Assembly (NCBI RefSeq): GCF_002483235.1
Contig: NZ_DLHN01000020.1
Location: 1 to 64,000, forward strand
Reading direction: 5' to 3'
Origin: Pedobacter glucosidilyticus
GTDB taxonomy: Bacteria; Bacteroidota; Bacteroidia; Sphingobacteriales; Sphingobacteriaceae
DNA length: 64,000 bases
Under the pieces are notes generated by a model. That model did not search any database, was not told the origin of the DNA, and was given only the letters and a program-made list of their open reading frames with translations. Each line of letters opens with the position of its first letter. Positions within the stretch are counted from its first letter, which is position 1. Positions 50,277 through 58,753 of this stretch are shown piece by piece. Both the position numbers and the translations under genes were made by a program.

Positions 50277-51032
50277 TCAATTTTTAATGTAATTAATTCT
50301 CTTAATTTCTGTACAACAAATAGCAGCAGAAATGGCAACATTTAAAGATTCAGTATTCCCGGCACCTGGTATGGTAATAGCTTCGGTAACTAAAGCTTTG
50401 ATTTCCTTAGAGATACCATTTCCCTCGCTACCCAAAACAATATATCCAGAAGGAGGCCATTTAACTTCAAAAATATTTTTACCGTCTAATAAAGTGCCAT
50501 AAATAGGCAGAGTTTCTGTACTTAACAGCTCTTTTAAATCCGTATAAACAACTTTTACTCTGGCTAAAGATCCCATGGTAGCTTGTACCACCTTTGGGTT
50601 ATATACTTCTACCGTGTCTGTTGAGCAAATAATTTTATCGAAACCAAACCAATCTAAGGTTCTAATAATGGTTCCTAAATTTCCAGGATCTTGTACACCA
50701 TCTAATATAAAAACAAGTTCATCATCCGCTTTATATCGCTTAAAATCATATTGTTTTGGGATTTCTAAAATGGCTAAAGCTTCTTGTGGTGTTTTTAAAG
50801 TGCTAATTTTAGTTAAATCTTGATCACTCACTTCAAAAACTTTTTGTTTCTGAGATAATTTAGGCAATTTTGAAATGTTATCAGCCAAACAATAAATACT
50901 TTGGACATTATACTGAGAGTTTAAAAATTCAGTTATAGATTTCATACCTTCAACTAAAAAAAGACCGTTTTCTTTGCGGTATTTTTTTTGGTGTAGAGAT
51001 TTGATAAAACTTATTTGAGATTTTGAAAGCAT
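50277..51032 (-). CDS. SpoU/TrmH family RNA 2'-O-methyltransferase
   Basis: 251 residues. The N-terminal substrate-binding domain (KYRKENGLFLVEGMKSITEF) precedes the SPOUT fold. Its motifs are 1 DPGNLGTIIRTLDWFG, 2 IVLGSEGNGIS and 3 PGAGNTESLNVAISAAI. It methylates the 2'-OH of a ribose in rRNA or tRNA using SAM; the exact site is not predictable. Its start overlaps the divergent tamL start by 10 bp, so both genes share a very compact control region. Confidence 0.92.
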   Translation of the reverse strand: MLSKSQISFIKSLHQKKYRKENGLFLVEGMKSITEFLNSQYNVQSIYCLADNISKLPKLSQKQKVFEVSDQDLTKISTLKTPQEALAILEIPKQYDFKRYKADDELVFILDGVQDPGNLGTIIRTLDWFGFDKIICSTDTVEVYNPKVVQATMGSLARVKVVYTDLKELLSTETLPIYGTLLDGKNIFEVKWPPSGYIVLGSEGNGISKEIKALVTEAITIPGAGNTESLNVAISAAICCTEIKRINYIKN

Positions 51033-53350
51033 ATATTATTTATCCTGTTACAATATTACTTCTTTTCACTTTAATTTTAGGTGCTTGTAGGTCTACTAAA
51101 AGATTAAAAGAAAATGAAGCTTTAATTACTAAGCTTAACATAAACGGGGTAGATAAAGAGTTTGAAGAGCAAGCAGAGTCTTATGTTTCTTTAGACATTA
51201 GACCTAATTCTCCTTTTAATTTATGGGTTTACAATACCTTTAATAAAAAAGGTAAAAAAAGTTTAGGCGAAGCTCCGCACCTTTTAGATAGCTCTTTGGT
51301 AGAAGTTTCAAGAGCACAAATTCAGAAGTTTTTAAACACAAAAGGTTTTTTAAATGCTAAAGTAGAAAGCGCTATAGCTTTACAAGAAAAAAAAGCAAGT
51401 ATCACTTTTACAGCAGTACAGGGTCCATCTTTTAAGTTTAAAGACATAAGTTTTGATATTAAAAATCAAGATATTAAAGATCTTTATTTAGCTAATAGAA
51501 ATAAATTTACCCGTATAACCCCCGGTCAAAGATTAGATGAAGATAGCATTGCTTATGAAAGAGACCAGGTTTATACGCTGATGAAAAAAAATGGTTATTA
51601 TGATTTCATCAGGCAATATGTAAGAGCCGAAATAGATACCAATTTAAATAACAGTCAAGCAAACGTTACCATAGAAATTTTAAATCCTGATACTACAACC
51701 CACCAACAATACACGCTTAACAATACTTATATCAGAATACAACCAAGTACCGGAATTATCAAACAAGGAGCGCAAAGAAATACATCAGTAATAGATTCTC
51801 AGTATTATTTTTTCGATTACTCGAAATTTTTTAAAACATCTAAAGTAGCCCCTTATATTTTTCTAAATAAAGGCGAGCAATACTCAATAGAGAATGTAGA
51901 ATTAACAAACCAACGCTTGTTTGAGCTCAATGTATTTAAAAGTGTGTCTGTTGATTTTAGGAAAAGACCCAATTCAACAGAGCTAGTGGGGCTAATAGAT
52001 ATTATCCCTTTAAAAAAGAAATCTAATAGGATAGACGGAGATTATACGTTTAACTCTAGTATTACTGGGGCTAATTTGGGTTTAACTTATCAAAACAGAA
52101 ATATTTTTGGTGGAGCAGAAATTTTAGAAATTAAATTAAGAGGTGGTTTACAGTTTGATAAGAATCTTACAGGAAGTATTTCTGATAGATTGCTAAGTAG
52201 AGACTACCAAATAGGTGCTAGTTTAACCTTTCCCAGATTGGTAACACCTTTTAACCTGCCCTTTATCGGTTATAGTGGTATTCCAAGAACCAGATTAGGT
52301 ACTAATTTTCAGATATATGAATTAAAAGATAGGTACTTAAGAAGAGCACTAGGCACCAACTTTACCCATGATTGGGTAGAAACAAAATATAAACTACATT
52401 CTTTAACTCCTATAAATATACAATATGCCTTAGGTATGATAGACCCTGTGGTAGAGCAGGATTTGATTAACAGAGGCTATGCTTTCTTTTTAAATACCTT
52501 AAGGTCTCAGTTGGTTTCAAGCTCTATCTACAATTACACACTTAATTTAGCAAGGCTTTCAACGCTAAGTAATTTTACTTTTTTTAATGGAATAGTAGAA
52601 GTAGGTGGTAATACAGCAGCTCTAGCAGCACAGGCTATTGGTAAAAGCAATACAAGAGGACAAAAAACTTTATTGGGAGTTCCTTATTATCAGTTTGCTA
52701 GGTTAGAAACAGATTTCAGATTTTACAAATATTTGGGTCAAGAAAAACAATTTGTAGTAAGGTTAAACCCAGGTATTGGCTATTCTTATGGAAACGTTAA
52801 ATCCTTACCTTTTGATAAGCAATTTTTTGCTGGCGGTTCTAGTGGTATCAGAGCTTGGCAAGCCCGTACTTTAGGTCCTGGTAATTATAACCGAAGCTCT
52901 TTAGAAAGTGATTCTACACGTTTAAATTTAAGAAATATTGACCAATTGGGAGATTTAAAGTTTGAAGGTAATTTAGAGTATCGCTTTAAAATTTTAGATA
53001 ATTTTTTTGGTAGTAAAGTAAAAGGAGCAACTTTTGTTGATTTTGGTAATATATGGCAGCTAAGAGACAATGGTTTTGAAGGCGCACAAATTAAATTCAA
53101 TAAATTATGGCAACAGATGGCCATAGGAACAGGTGTAGGTTTACGTTTTGATGTTTCTTTCTTTGTGTTTAGACTAGATGCTGGTTTTAAAGTTAAAGAC
53201 CCACAATTTAGAGGTGCAGACCAATGGATAACCAAATACTATTTTGACAGAGAAGCTAAAAAGCAGTTGAAAGCTACTTATGCAGATACCAATAATCCAG
53301 ACCGTTACTCTACAACACAAATCCAGTTTGGTATTGGAATGCCTTTCTAA
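51023..53350 (+). CDS. tamL: TamL-like BamA/TamA family outer membrane lipoprotein
   Basis: 775 residues. The leader YPVTILLLFTLILGAC has a lipobox, so the protein is a lipoprotein, as in Bacteroidetes TamL. POTRA-like segments follow (about 30-330, AQIQKFLNTKGFLNAKVESA and FELNVFKSVSVDFRKR). A 16-strand Omp85 barrel includes the conserved loop FAGGSSGIRAWQARTLGPG and a C-terminal IQFGIGMPF. The start must be TTG 51023 (ATT 51020 the only other choice), because an in-frame stop lies just upstream and no ATG precedes the lipobox. It works with TamB in outer-membrane assembly. Confidence 0.9.
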   Translation: MKAYIIYPVTILLLFTLILGACRSTKRLKENEALITKLNINGVDKEFEEQAESYVSLDIRPNSPFNLWVYNTFNKKGKKSLGEAPHLLDSSLVEVSRAQIQKFLNTKGFLNAKVESAIALQEKKASITFTAVQGPSFKFKDISFDIKNQDIKDLYLANRNKFTRITPGQRLDEDSIAYERDQVYTLMKKNGYYDFIRQYVRAEIDTNLNNSQANVTIEILNPDTTTHQQYTLNNTYIRIQPSTGIIKQGAQRNTSVIDSQYYFFDYSKFFKTSKVAPYIFLNKGEQYSIENVELTNQRLFELNVFKSVSVDFRKRPNSTELVGLIDIIPLKKKSNRIDGDYTFNSSITGANLGLTYQNRNIFGGAEILEIKLRGGLQFDKNLTGSISDRLLSRDYQIGASLTFPRLVTPFNLPFIGYSGIPRTRLGTNFQIYELKDRYLRRALGTNFTHDWVETKYKLHSLTPINIQYALGMIDPVVEQDLINRGYAFFLNTLRSQLVSSSIYNYTLNLARLSTLSNFTFFNGIVEVGGNTAALAAQAIGKSNTRGQKTLLGVPYYQFARLETDFRFYKYLGQEKQFVVRLNPGIGYSYGNVKSLPFDKQFFAGGSSGIRAWQARTLGPGNYNRSSLESDSTRLNLRNIDQLGDLKFEGNLEYRFKILDNFFGSKVKGATFVDFGNIWQLRDNGFEGAQIKFNKLWQQMAIGTGVGLRFDVSFFVFRLDAGFKVKDPQFRGADQWITKYYFDREAKKQLKATYADTNNPDRYSTTQIQFGIGMPF

Positions 53351-53352
53351 GT

Positions 53353-53895
53353 TTAAAAAAGATTTTTTAAACCATCAAATACACTTTCTATGAAAGTACC
53401 CATAGATAAGCCTTTACTGTAATTAAAATAGATATAAGCCATTAAAATAAAAACCATCAAGCCTATTAATTTTCTAAACATATAGCCTAGTAATATTAAA
53501 CCCACAGGTATGGCTAGTAAAATATACCAACTTATACGGATGGGAGTTAAGCTTTCGCTTGATTTATAGATGTAGTATAAGTTAGAAACATCAGTTTCAT
53601 CGTTTTCATGTTTAATGTACATGAAAGTAGATTTTTCTATAGGCATATCCCAAGCAGCCACACCATCATGAAAAATTAAATCTTTACTAAAACCATTAAT
53701 ATCAAATTTATAAGTTCCGTTGATAGATGTTCTTGGATTTTTTAGAGAATCTGTAGCAATAACAGCTATTTTATCAGCTTTTAAAAAGCTTTCTTTAATG
53801 ATGAAATCTTTGATAATAAAATTTTCATGCGTTTGAGAAAAAGCGGTTATCATACCAGATAAGAAGAAAATAAACAAAGTAAAAAGTCTTATCAT
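53353..53895 (-). CDS. Hypothetical exported membrane protein
   Basis: 180 residues. Signal peptide MIRLFTLFIFFLSGMITAFS; the middle DSLKNPRTSINGTYKFDING looks extracytoplasmic. Two C-terminal membrane helices follow (ISWYILLAIPVGLILLGYMF, LIGLMVFILMAYIYFNYSKG). The family is not recognised. Its ATG overlaps the patatin gene stop by 4 bp, so the two are coupled and probably act together. Confidence 0.7.
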   Translation of the reverse strand: MIRLFTLFIFFLSGMITAFSQTHENFIIKDFIIKESFLKADKIAVIATDSLKNPRTSINGTYKFDINGFSKDLIFHDGVAAWDMPIEKSTFMYIKHENDETDVSNLYYIYKSSESLTPIRISWYILLAIPVGLILLGYMFRKLIGLMVFILMAYIYFNYSKGLSMGTFIESVFDGLKNLF

Positions 53896-56222
53896 TCTAT
53901 AGCTCTTTTATTATAAAGTAAGTATCCGATATGGAATAAAATCCCAAACGGACGGGGTTGATTTTGGTAATAATTAAAATTTAATGCAACTGGTCCAACA
54001 GGACTATGATACACCATAGAACTTGCACCTATGAAGTGTCTGTCAGAAAAAAGCGTTCCCAATTTTGTTTGTTGCAAACCTTTCAAACTAACCTCCTCAA
54101 AAGGTTGAAAAACATATCCCTCTAAACGCAAATCTAAGTTTCTTTTTAATAAAAAGATATGCTTCATTCCTAAACTTAAATATTTATCGGCCCTTAAATT
54201 ATCTAAAAATATAGACCGAGAGTCTTGTAAAGGATAAAATGCCGCTGTACTTAACAAATTACTTTTAAAAGTGGTAAAGGTTGGTCGGTTAGCGTAAACA
54301 TTATCAGTAACATAAGCTAAATGATAATGTGGAGCTATGCGGTAAAATTTCTCGGCCTTTATATCAAATTTAAACCACTGCCTGTTATTGGCTGATGAAG
54401 TGATGAGATTAAACTCTGGCGTATTGCGCAAAATATTACCAGGGTTATAGCTTTCTGTACCCGTATAATAAGATAAACCATAACTTAGATAAGACCCCGT
54501 ATTAGCGTACTGCTTGTAGTTAAGTTTATTTTTAGTGTACCTGATGGAGGATAAAAAGCCATCAAAAGTTGATTTATCTAAGACATCACCTACATTAAAG
54601 TTATCAGTAGGGCTATAGTTATCCCGGTTATGAAAATAAGCTCCATGTAAAGTTAAAACGGTATTATTCCTTATCGGGATGCCAAATTTTATACCCACCC
54701 TTCTGTCGGATTGTTTAATAAATGCTGGAGGGCGATTATTGATGGCAAATAATTCGCCCGAGCTAAAATAATCCCAATTGTTATATACAAATTCGGTTTC
54801 AAAGAAAATAGGTGTTTTAAAAGGGAAATCAAGCCTGATGGCACTTTGTGCTGATTGGTAAAAACGACCCGAATAAAAATTACTATTAAAAGTGTAAGCC
54901 AGCTTATTTAAATAATTGTACTGCAAGCCCAAAAAAATATTACTGATAGGTCTGCTAGAAATATTACCACCTAAATCAACCTTAAAATTGGTTTCTGATT
55001 GCACTTGAACATCAAATTCGTAATTATTGGTTTCTGGTTTAAATTTTAAGCTCGGATAAACAGTTTCAAAATTATCATCGCCTAAAAGTTTATAATAACC
55101 TTCTTTAATTTCTAAAAGCGATAGTTGCTTATTATCGTAATTAAAAGTGTTTTTAATATAAGAGCGCTTCTTAGAGTTTACCCCGTAAACATTTACCTGA
55201 TTAAAAGTTAGGTATGGGTTTCTATTAGTAAAAGCTTTACGTTTAGCAGTAAGCTCTTCTGATGATGTCCTTTGTGCAATTTTAGCTTTAATTTCTGCCA
55301 TATTGGCTAATGTTTTTAAATAGCCAGCTTGTATAATAGCTTTTACAGGTTTAAAATTGGTGGCGCTAAAATTGGCCATTTCTGGTTCTATATAAATACC
55401 ATTTTTACCAATCGCACTAGAATCAGTCTTACTTAAGAAAAGATAAACCAGCAGGCGGTTCATTAATTTATCGTCATTATCTTTTGGGTAATCCGTAAAG
55501 TTTTTGGATGAAACATTAGCACCAATAATGATATCGGGTTTAAAGTCTTCTTTCATCACATCAACCGGGAAATTATTATACAGGCCACCATCAAAAACAT
55601 ATTTTCCATCTATTTTTATTGGGCGATAAACTAAAGGAACTGTCATGCTACCTCTTACAGCCTCAGCCAAATTTCCCTTCTTTAGTGCAATCATTTCTTG
55701 CGAAAGCACATCAGAAACCATACATCTGTAAGGGATAAATAAATCATCAAAATTATCTTTAGCATTAGCTGATGCTTGCGAGAGCAATTCTATCAAAGCA
55801 AAATTTAAAGGAATATCATTGATTAAATTAGAACGTAGTTTTAAATTAAAACCAGAATCAATTTGGATTTTAGCCGTAAAAAAGGAAGGGTTTTCTGGCT
55901 TTTTCTGATAAAAATAGCTGTAGTTGCTGCTGTATCTACCTGCTACCCAATTCTGAAATTCATCGCTTAAAGCAATATACTCTATTTCTTCTGGCGAATA
56001 TCCTGCTGCATACATAGCACCAACTACAGCACCCATAGAAGTACCCGTAATATAATCTATAGGAATATTATTTTCTTCTAAAGCTTTTAAAACGCCAATA
56101 TGAGCTAAGCCTTTAGCACCACCACCGCTAAAAACCAATCCAACTTTTTGGGCATAAGTACTTTTGATGCAAACAATAAGGATAAGGAGGATTATATTTT
56201 TCACGTAGCTAAAAATAATCAA
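53892..56222 (-). CDS. Patatin-like phospholipase fused to an outer-membrane barrel (PlpD type)
   Basis: 776 residues. A signal peptide (ending STYAQ) is followed by a patatin domain: oxyanion loop GLVFSGGGAKGLAHIG (28-43), nucleophile S62 in GTSMGAV, and catalytic D211 in YVFDGGLYNNFPVD. A POTRA-like part (about 335-410) and a C-terminal Omp85-type barrel (about 415-776, ending FGILFHIGYLLYNKRAIE) follow. This is the PlpD/type Vd architecture. It may release lysophospholipid at or beyond the outer membrane. It faces tamL across the converging small gene. Confidence 0.92.
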   Translation of the reverse strand: MIIFSYVKNIILLILIVCIKSTYAQKVGLVFSGGGAKGLAHIGVLKALEENNIPIDYITGTSMGAVVGAMYAAGYSPEEIEYIALSDEFQNWVAGRYSSNYSYFYQKKPENPSFFTAKIQIDSGFNLKLRSNLINDIPLNFALIELLSQASANAKDNFDDLFIPYRCMVSDVLSQEMIALKKGNLAEAVRGSMTVPLVYRPIKIDGKYVFDGGLYNNFPVDVMKEDFKPDIIIGANVSSKNFTDYPKDNDDKLMNRLLVYLFLSKTDSSAIGKNGIYIEPEMANFSATNFKPVKAIIQAGYLKTLANMAEIKAKIAQRTSSEELTAKRKAFTNRNPYLTFNQVNVYGVNSKKRSYIKNTFNYDNKQLSLLEIKEGYYKLLGDDNFETVYPSLKFKPETNNYEFDVQVQSETNFKVDLGGNISSRPISNIFLGLQYNYLNKLAYTFNSNFYSGRFYQSAQSAIRLDFPFKTPIFFETEFVYNNWDYFSSGELFAINNRPPAFIKQSDRRVGIKFGIPIRNNTVLTLHGAYFHNRDNYSPTDNFNVGDVLDKSTFDGFLSSIRYTKNKLNYKQYANTGSYLSYGLSYYTGTESYNPGNILRNTPEFNLITSSANNRQWFKFDIKAEKFYRIAPHYHLAYVTDNVYANRPTFTTFKSNLLSTAAFYPLQDSRSIFLDNLRADKYLSLGMKHIFLLKRNLDLRLEGYVFQPFEEVSLKGLQQTKLGTLFSDRHFIGASSMVYHSPVGPVALNFNYYQNQPRPFGILFHIGYLLYNKRAIE

Positions 56223-56238
56223 TTAGTTTAAAGATTGC

Positions 56239-56246
56239 TACCTTTG
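56239..56246 (+). promoter_or_regulatory. -7 box of the second DEAD-box gene
   Basis: TACCTTTG fits TAnnTTTG and lies 6 bp before ATG 56253, implying a leaderless or nearly leaderless transcript. No TTG is found 19-21 bp upstream. Confidence 0.4.
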
Positions 56247-56252
56247 GACAGC

Positions 56253-57482
56253 ATGAAATTCAATAAATACCATATATCACCAGAGTTAAAAAGAAGTTTA
56301 GAAGAATTAGGTTTCAAAAAACCTACTGATATACAATTTAAATCTATCCCTCAAATTTTATCCGGACAAGATATTTTGGCTATAGCCCAAACAGGAACGG
56401 GTAAAACTGCTGCTTTTGCGATTCCTTTAATTAGCATGTTGCAAGAAAAGAAACGCTACCAGCAAGAGCAACATGTAAAGGCCGTTGTAATGGTACCTAC
56501 CAGAGAATTAGCCTTGCAAATACAAGATGTATTTATTGAATTAGCTAAGTATACAAACATTAAAACCGCTGCTATTATTGGTGGTGTTGATATAGACCCA
56601 CAACTTCAAGAAATAAAAGCAGGTGTTGATATTTTAATTGCTACGCCTGGCCGTATTATGGATTTGGTGCACAAAAGTATCCTTAACCTAAAAAAAATAG
56701 ACTATTTGGTCTTAGATGAGGCCGATCACATGCTAGCAAAAGGTTTTTATGCTGATATACAGAAGCTCATAACCTTTTTACCAAGAAGAAGACAAACCAT
56801 GTTTTTTTCGGCTACGATTAATGAAACTATTAAAGATTTAGCCTACGCCTTAGTAAATAAACCAGTCAGGATTCAGTTATCGCCTAAAGACCCCGTATCT
56901 AAAAATGTTGACCATGCGGTTATTTATGTTGAAATGGATGATAAAAGATTTTTTCTAGAAAGATTGATAAAGGAAAATCCGGAAACAAAAATGATGGTTT
57001 TTGTAAGAACAAAAGTAAGGGCAGAACGTGTGGCAAAAGCTATGGAAAGAGTTGCTATTACCACCGCAACCATACATGGCGATAAAGAGCAACAAGATAG
57101 ATTTGGTGTTTTAGAAGATTTTAGAACCGGTAAAATAAAAGTTTTAATAGCTACCGATGTAAGTTCTAGAGGGATAGATGTAAAAGGCGTAGACTATGTT
57201 ATTAATTACGATTTACCCGATGTAGCCGAAAATTACGTTCACCGTATAGGACGAACCGGTAGAGGGATAAGCAGGGGTAAAGCTATATCATTTTGTAGTG
57301 AAGAAGAAAAAATTATATTAAAAGAAATAGAAACTTACTTGACAAACCCGATTAAGACCATGGAAGTACGCCATACGGAGTATGAAGAAACGTTGGCTAT
57401 TTCAGAAGATAACCCTCATGATTGGAAGAGTTTATTGAAAGAAGCAGCCCAGGAACCACTTAAAAGGAGAAAGAAAAAATAA
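56253..57482 (+). CDS. DEAD-box RNA helicase
   Basis: 409 residues from ATG 56253 (MKFNKYHISPELKRSLEELG). Motifs: Q GFKKPTDIQFKSIP, I AQTGTGKT, Ia PTRELALQ, GG IIGGV, Ib TPGR, II DEAD, III SAT, IV MMVFVRTK, V ATDVSSRGIDV, VI HRIGRTGRG. The C-terminus is short and basic (LKRRKKK). It is a second member besides the gene at 44941, and distinct in sequence. Start 56253 is used because TTG 56235 lies within the presumed -7 region. Confidence 0.94.
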   Translation: MKFNKYHISPELKRSLEELGFKKPTDIQFKSIPQILSGQDILAIAQTGTGKTAAFAIPLISMLQEKKRYQQEQHVKAVVMVPTRELALQIQDVFIELAKYTNIKTAAIIGGVDIDPQLQEIKAGVDILIATPGRIMDLVHKSILNLKKIDYLVLDEADHMLAKGFYADIQKLITFLPRRRQTMFFSATINETIKDLAYALVNKPVRIQLSPKDPVSKNVDHAVIYVEMDDKRFFLERLIKENPETKMMVFVRTKVRAERVAKAMERVAITTATIHGDKEQQDRFGVLEDFRTGKIKVLIATDVSSRGIDVKGVDYVINYDLPDVAENYVHRIGRTGRGISRGKAISFCSEEEKIILKEIETYLTNPIKTMEVRHTEYEETLAISEDNPHDWKSLLKEAAQEPLKRRKKK

Positions 57483-57526
57483 TTTTCTTTTTGATAATCA
57501 GTCACTTGTTTATAAAACAAGAAAAT

Positions 57527-57558
57527 TTGCGTTAAAACGCATAAAAATTATACCTTTG
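57527..57558 (+). promoter_or_regulatory. Promoter of the SRP RNA gene
   Basis: TTG (57527-57529), a 21-bp spacer and TACCTTTG (57551-57558). The RNA 5' end predicted from base pairing (about 57561-57563) lies 3-5 nt after the box, exactly where transcription should start. Confidence 0.75.
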
Positions 57559-57560
57559 TG

Positions 57561-57660
57561 CCGGGTTAGTCTTCTACGACCAGCTCCTTCTGAACTCCCC
57601 CAGGGTGGGAACGCAGCAAGGGTAAGAGGTTGTAGCGGTGCGATAGAAGGTGCTAGCCCA
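57561..57660 (+). ncRNA. ffs: Signal recognition particle RNA (4.5S type)
   Basis: About 100 nt. The ends pair: GGGTTAG (57563-57569) with CTAGCCC (57653-57659). The apical domain is unmistakable: CCCCAGGGTGGGAACGCAGC with the GGAA tetraloop and the asymmetric AGCA-type loop, then AAGGG. The RNA binds Ffh and directs membrane-protein targeting. Seven T residues follow directly as terminator. An ORF of 69 codons on the other strand over this gene is spurious. Confidence 0.93.
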
Positions 57661-57752
57661 TTTTTTTCTTCTTTAATATTTCTACCAGTATTTTTTTCTG
57701 ATAATTTCTGATAAAACAATCGATTTAAATGATTAAAAAAAGATTATTTTGA

Positions 57753-57760
57753 TAGATTTG
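57753..57760 (+). promoter_or_regulatory. -7 box upstream of fsa
   Basis: TAGATTTG fits TAnnTTTG. It lies 80 bp before ATG 57840. A TTG -33 box is not evident. Confidence 0.35.
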
Positions 57761-57839
57761 CATCTGAGATGGATACATCACTCATATTAAATTCAACAAA
57801 TTAACCAAATACATATTCACAATTTTCAAATTAAACAAC

Positions 57840-58499
57840 ATGAAATTTTTCATAGATACCGCAAACCTTGCACAAATTAAAGAAGCACAAGATTTAGGCG
57901 TTTTAGATGGCGTAACTACCAACCCAAGCTTAATGGCTAAAGAAGGTATTACCGGAGAAGAAAACGTTTTAAACCATTACAGAGCTATTTGCGATTTAGT
58001 AGATGATAATGTAAGTGCAGAAGTAATTTCTACAGATTTTGAAGGTATGGTAAAAGAAGGCGAAGCTTTAGCTGCTTTAAACCCTAAAATTGTAGTTAAA
58101 ATTCCTATGATTAAAGATGGTATTAAAGCCTTAAAATATTTCAGCAGCAAAGGAATCAGAACCAATTGTACTTTAATTTTCTCTGCTGGGCAAGCACTTT
58201 TAGCTGCTAAAGCAGGCGCAAGTTATGTGTCTCCTTTCTTAGGTCGTTTAGATGATATTGGTGCTGATAGCTTTGGTTTAATTGAAGATATCCGTTTAAT
58301 ATTTGATAATTACGGATATGAAACCGAAATTTTAGCAGCTTCTATCAGAAATTCTGTACATATTGTAGAGTGTGCTAAAATTGGTGCCGATGTAATGACT
58401 GGACCTTTATCTTCTATCATGGGATTATTAAAACACCCATTAACGGATAACGGTTTAGCACAGTTTTTAGCAGACCACGCTAAAGCAGCAGGTAAATAA
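57840..58499 (+). CDS. fsa: Fructose-6-phosphate aldolase / transaldolase (TalC type)
   Basis: 219 residues, the short single-domain transaldolase class. The start is MKFFIDTANLAQIKEAQDLG. GVTTNPSLMAKEG binds substrate, Schiff-base K87 is in KIVVKIPM, and TNCTLIFSAGQALLAAKAGA, SYVSPFLGRLDDIG and EILAASIRNSVHI are all typical. It may be a fructose-6-phosphate aldolase or a true transaldolase of the pentose phosphate pathway; the sequence does not settle this. Cytoplasmic. Confidence 0.92.
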   Translation: MKFFIDTANLAQIKEAQDLGVLDGVTTNPSLMAKEGITGEENVLNHYRAICDLVDDNVSAEVISTDFEGMVKEGEALAALNPKIVVKIPMIKDGIKALKYFSSKGIRTNCTLIFSAGQALLAAKAGASYVSPFLGRLDDIGADSFGLIEDIRLIFDNYGYETEILAASIRNSVHIVECAKIGADVMTGPLSSIMGLLKHPLTDNGLAQFLADHAKAAGK

Positions 58500-58516
58500 A
58501 CCTTATGGTATAGTAA

Positions 58517-58592
58517 AAGAGCAAAATGGAAAAGCTCTTTCTAAAAAAAAAGTCCTCAATATTTAGTTTATCAACTTTATATTGAGGATTTG
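58517..58592 (+). terminator. Two successive hairpins after fsa
   Basis: AAAGAGC / GCTCTTT (58517-58540) is followed by TCCTCAATAT (58553-58562) / ATATTGAGGA (58579-58588). The T tracts are short, but the pair lies just after the fsa stop. The remaining 160 bp up to topB are AT-rich, without further recognised signals. Confidence 0.6.
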
Positions 58593-58753
58593 TTATTTAA
58601 TAGTTCTTCGTATGCTGGGATAATTAAAAATGATTTCTAGATTGTTTAAAGCCAAATTTGTTATCAAAAATCCACAACAAAGAAAATTTATTCACATAAG
58701 CCTACATCATCAATTATTATCATAAGATTTGTAGCCTTATTTATAAATCTTAA

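Noticed and set aside
57510..57719. 69-codon ORF on the minus strand
   Set aside because: It is antisense to the clear SRP RNA gene.
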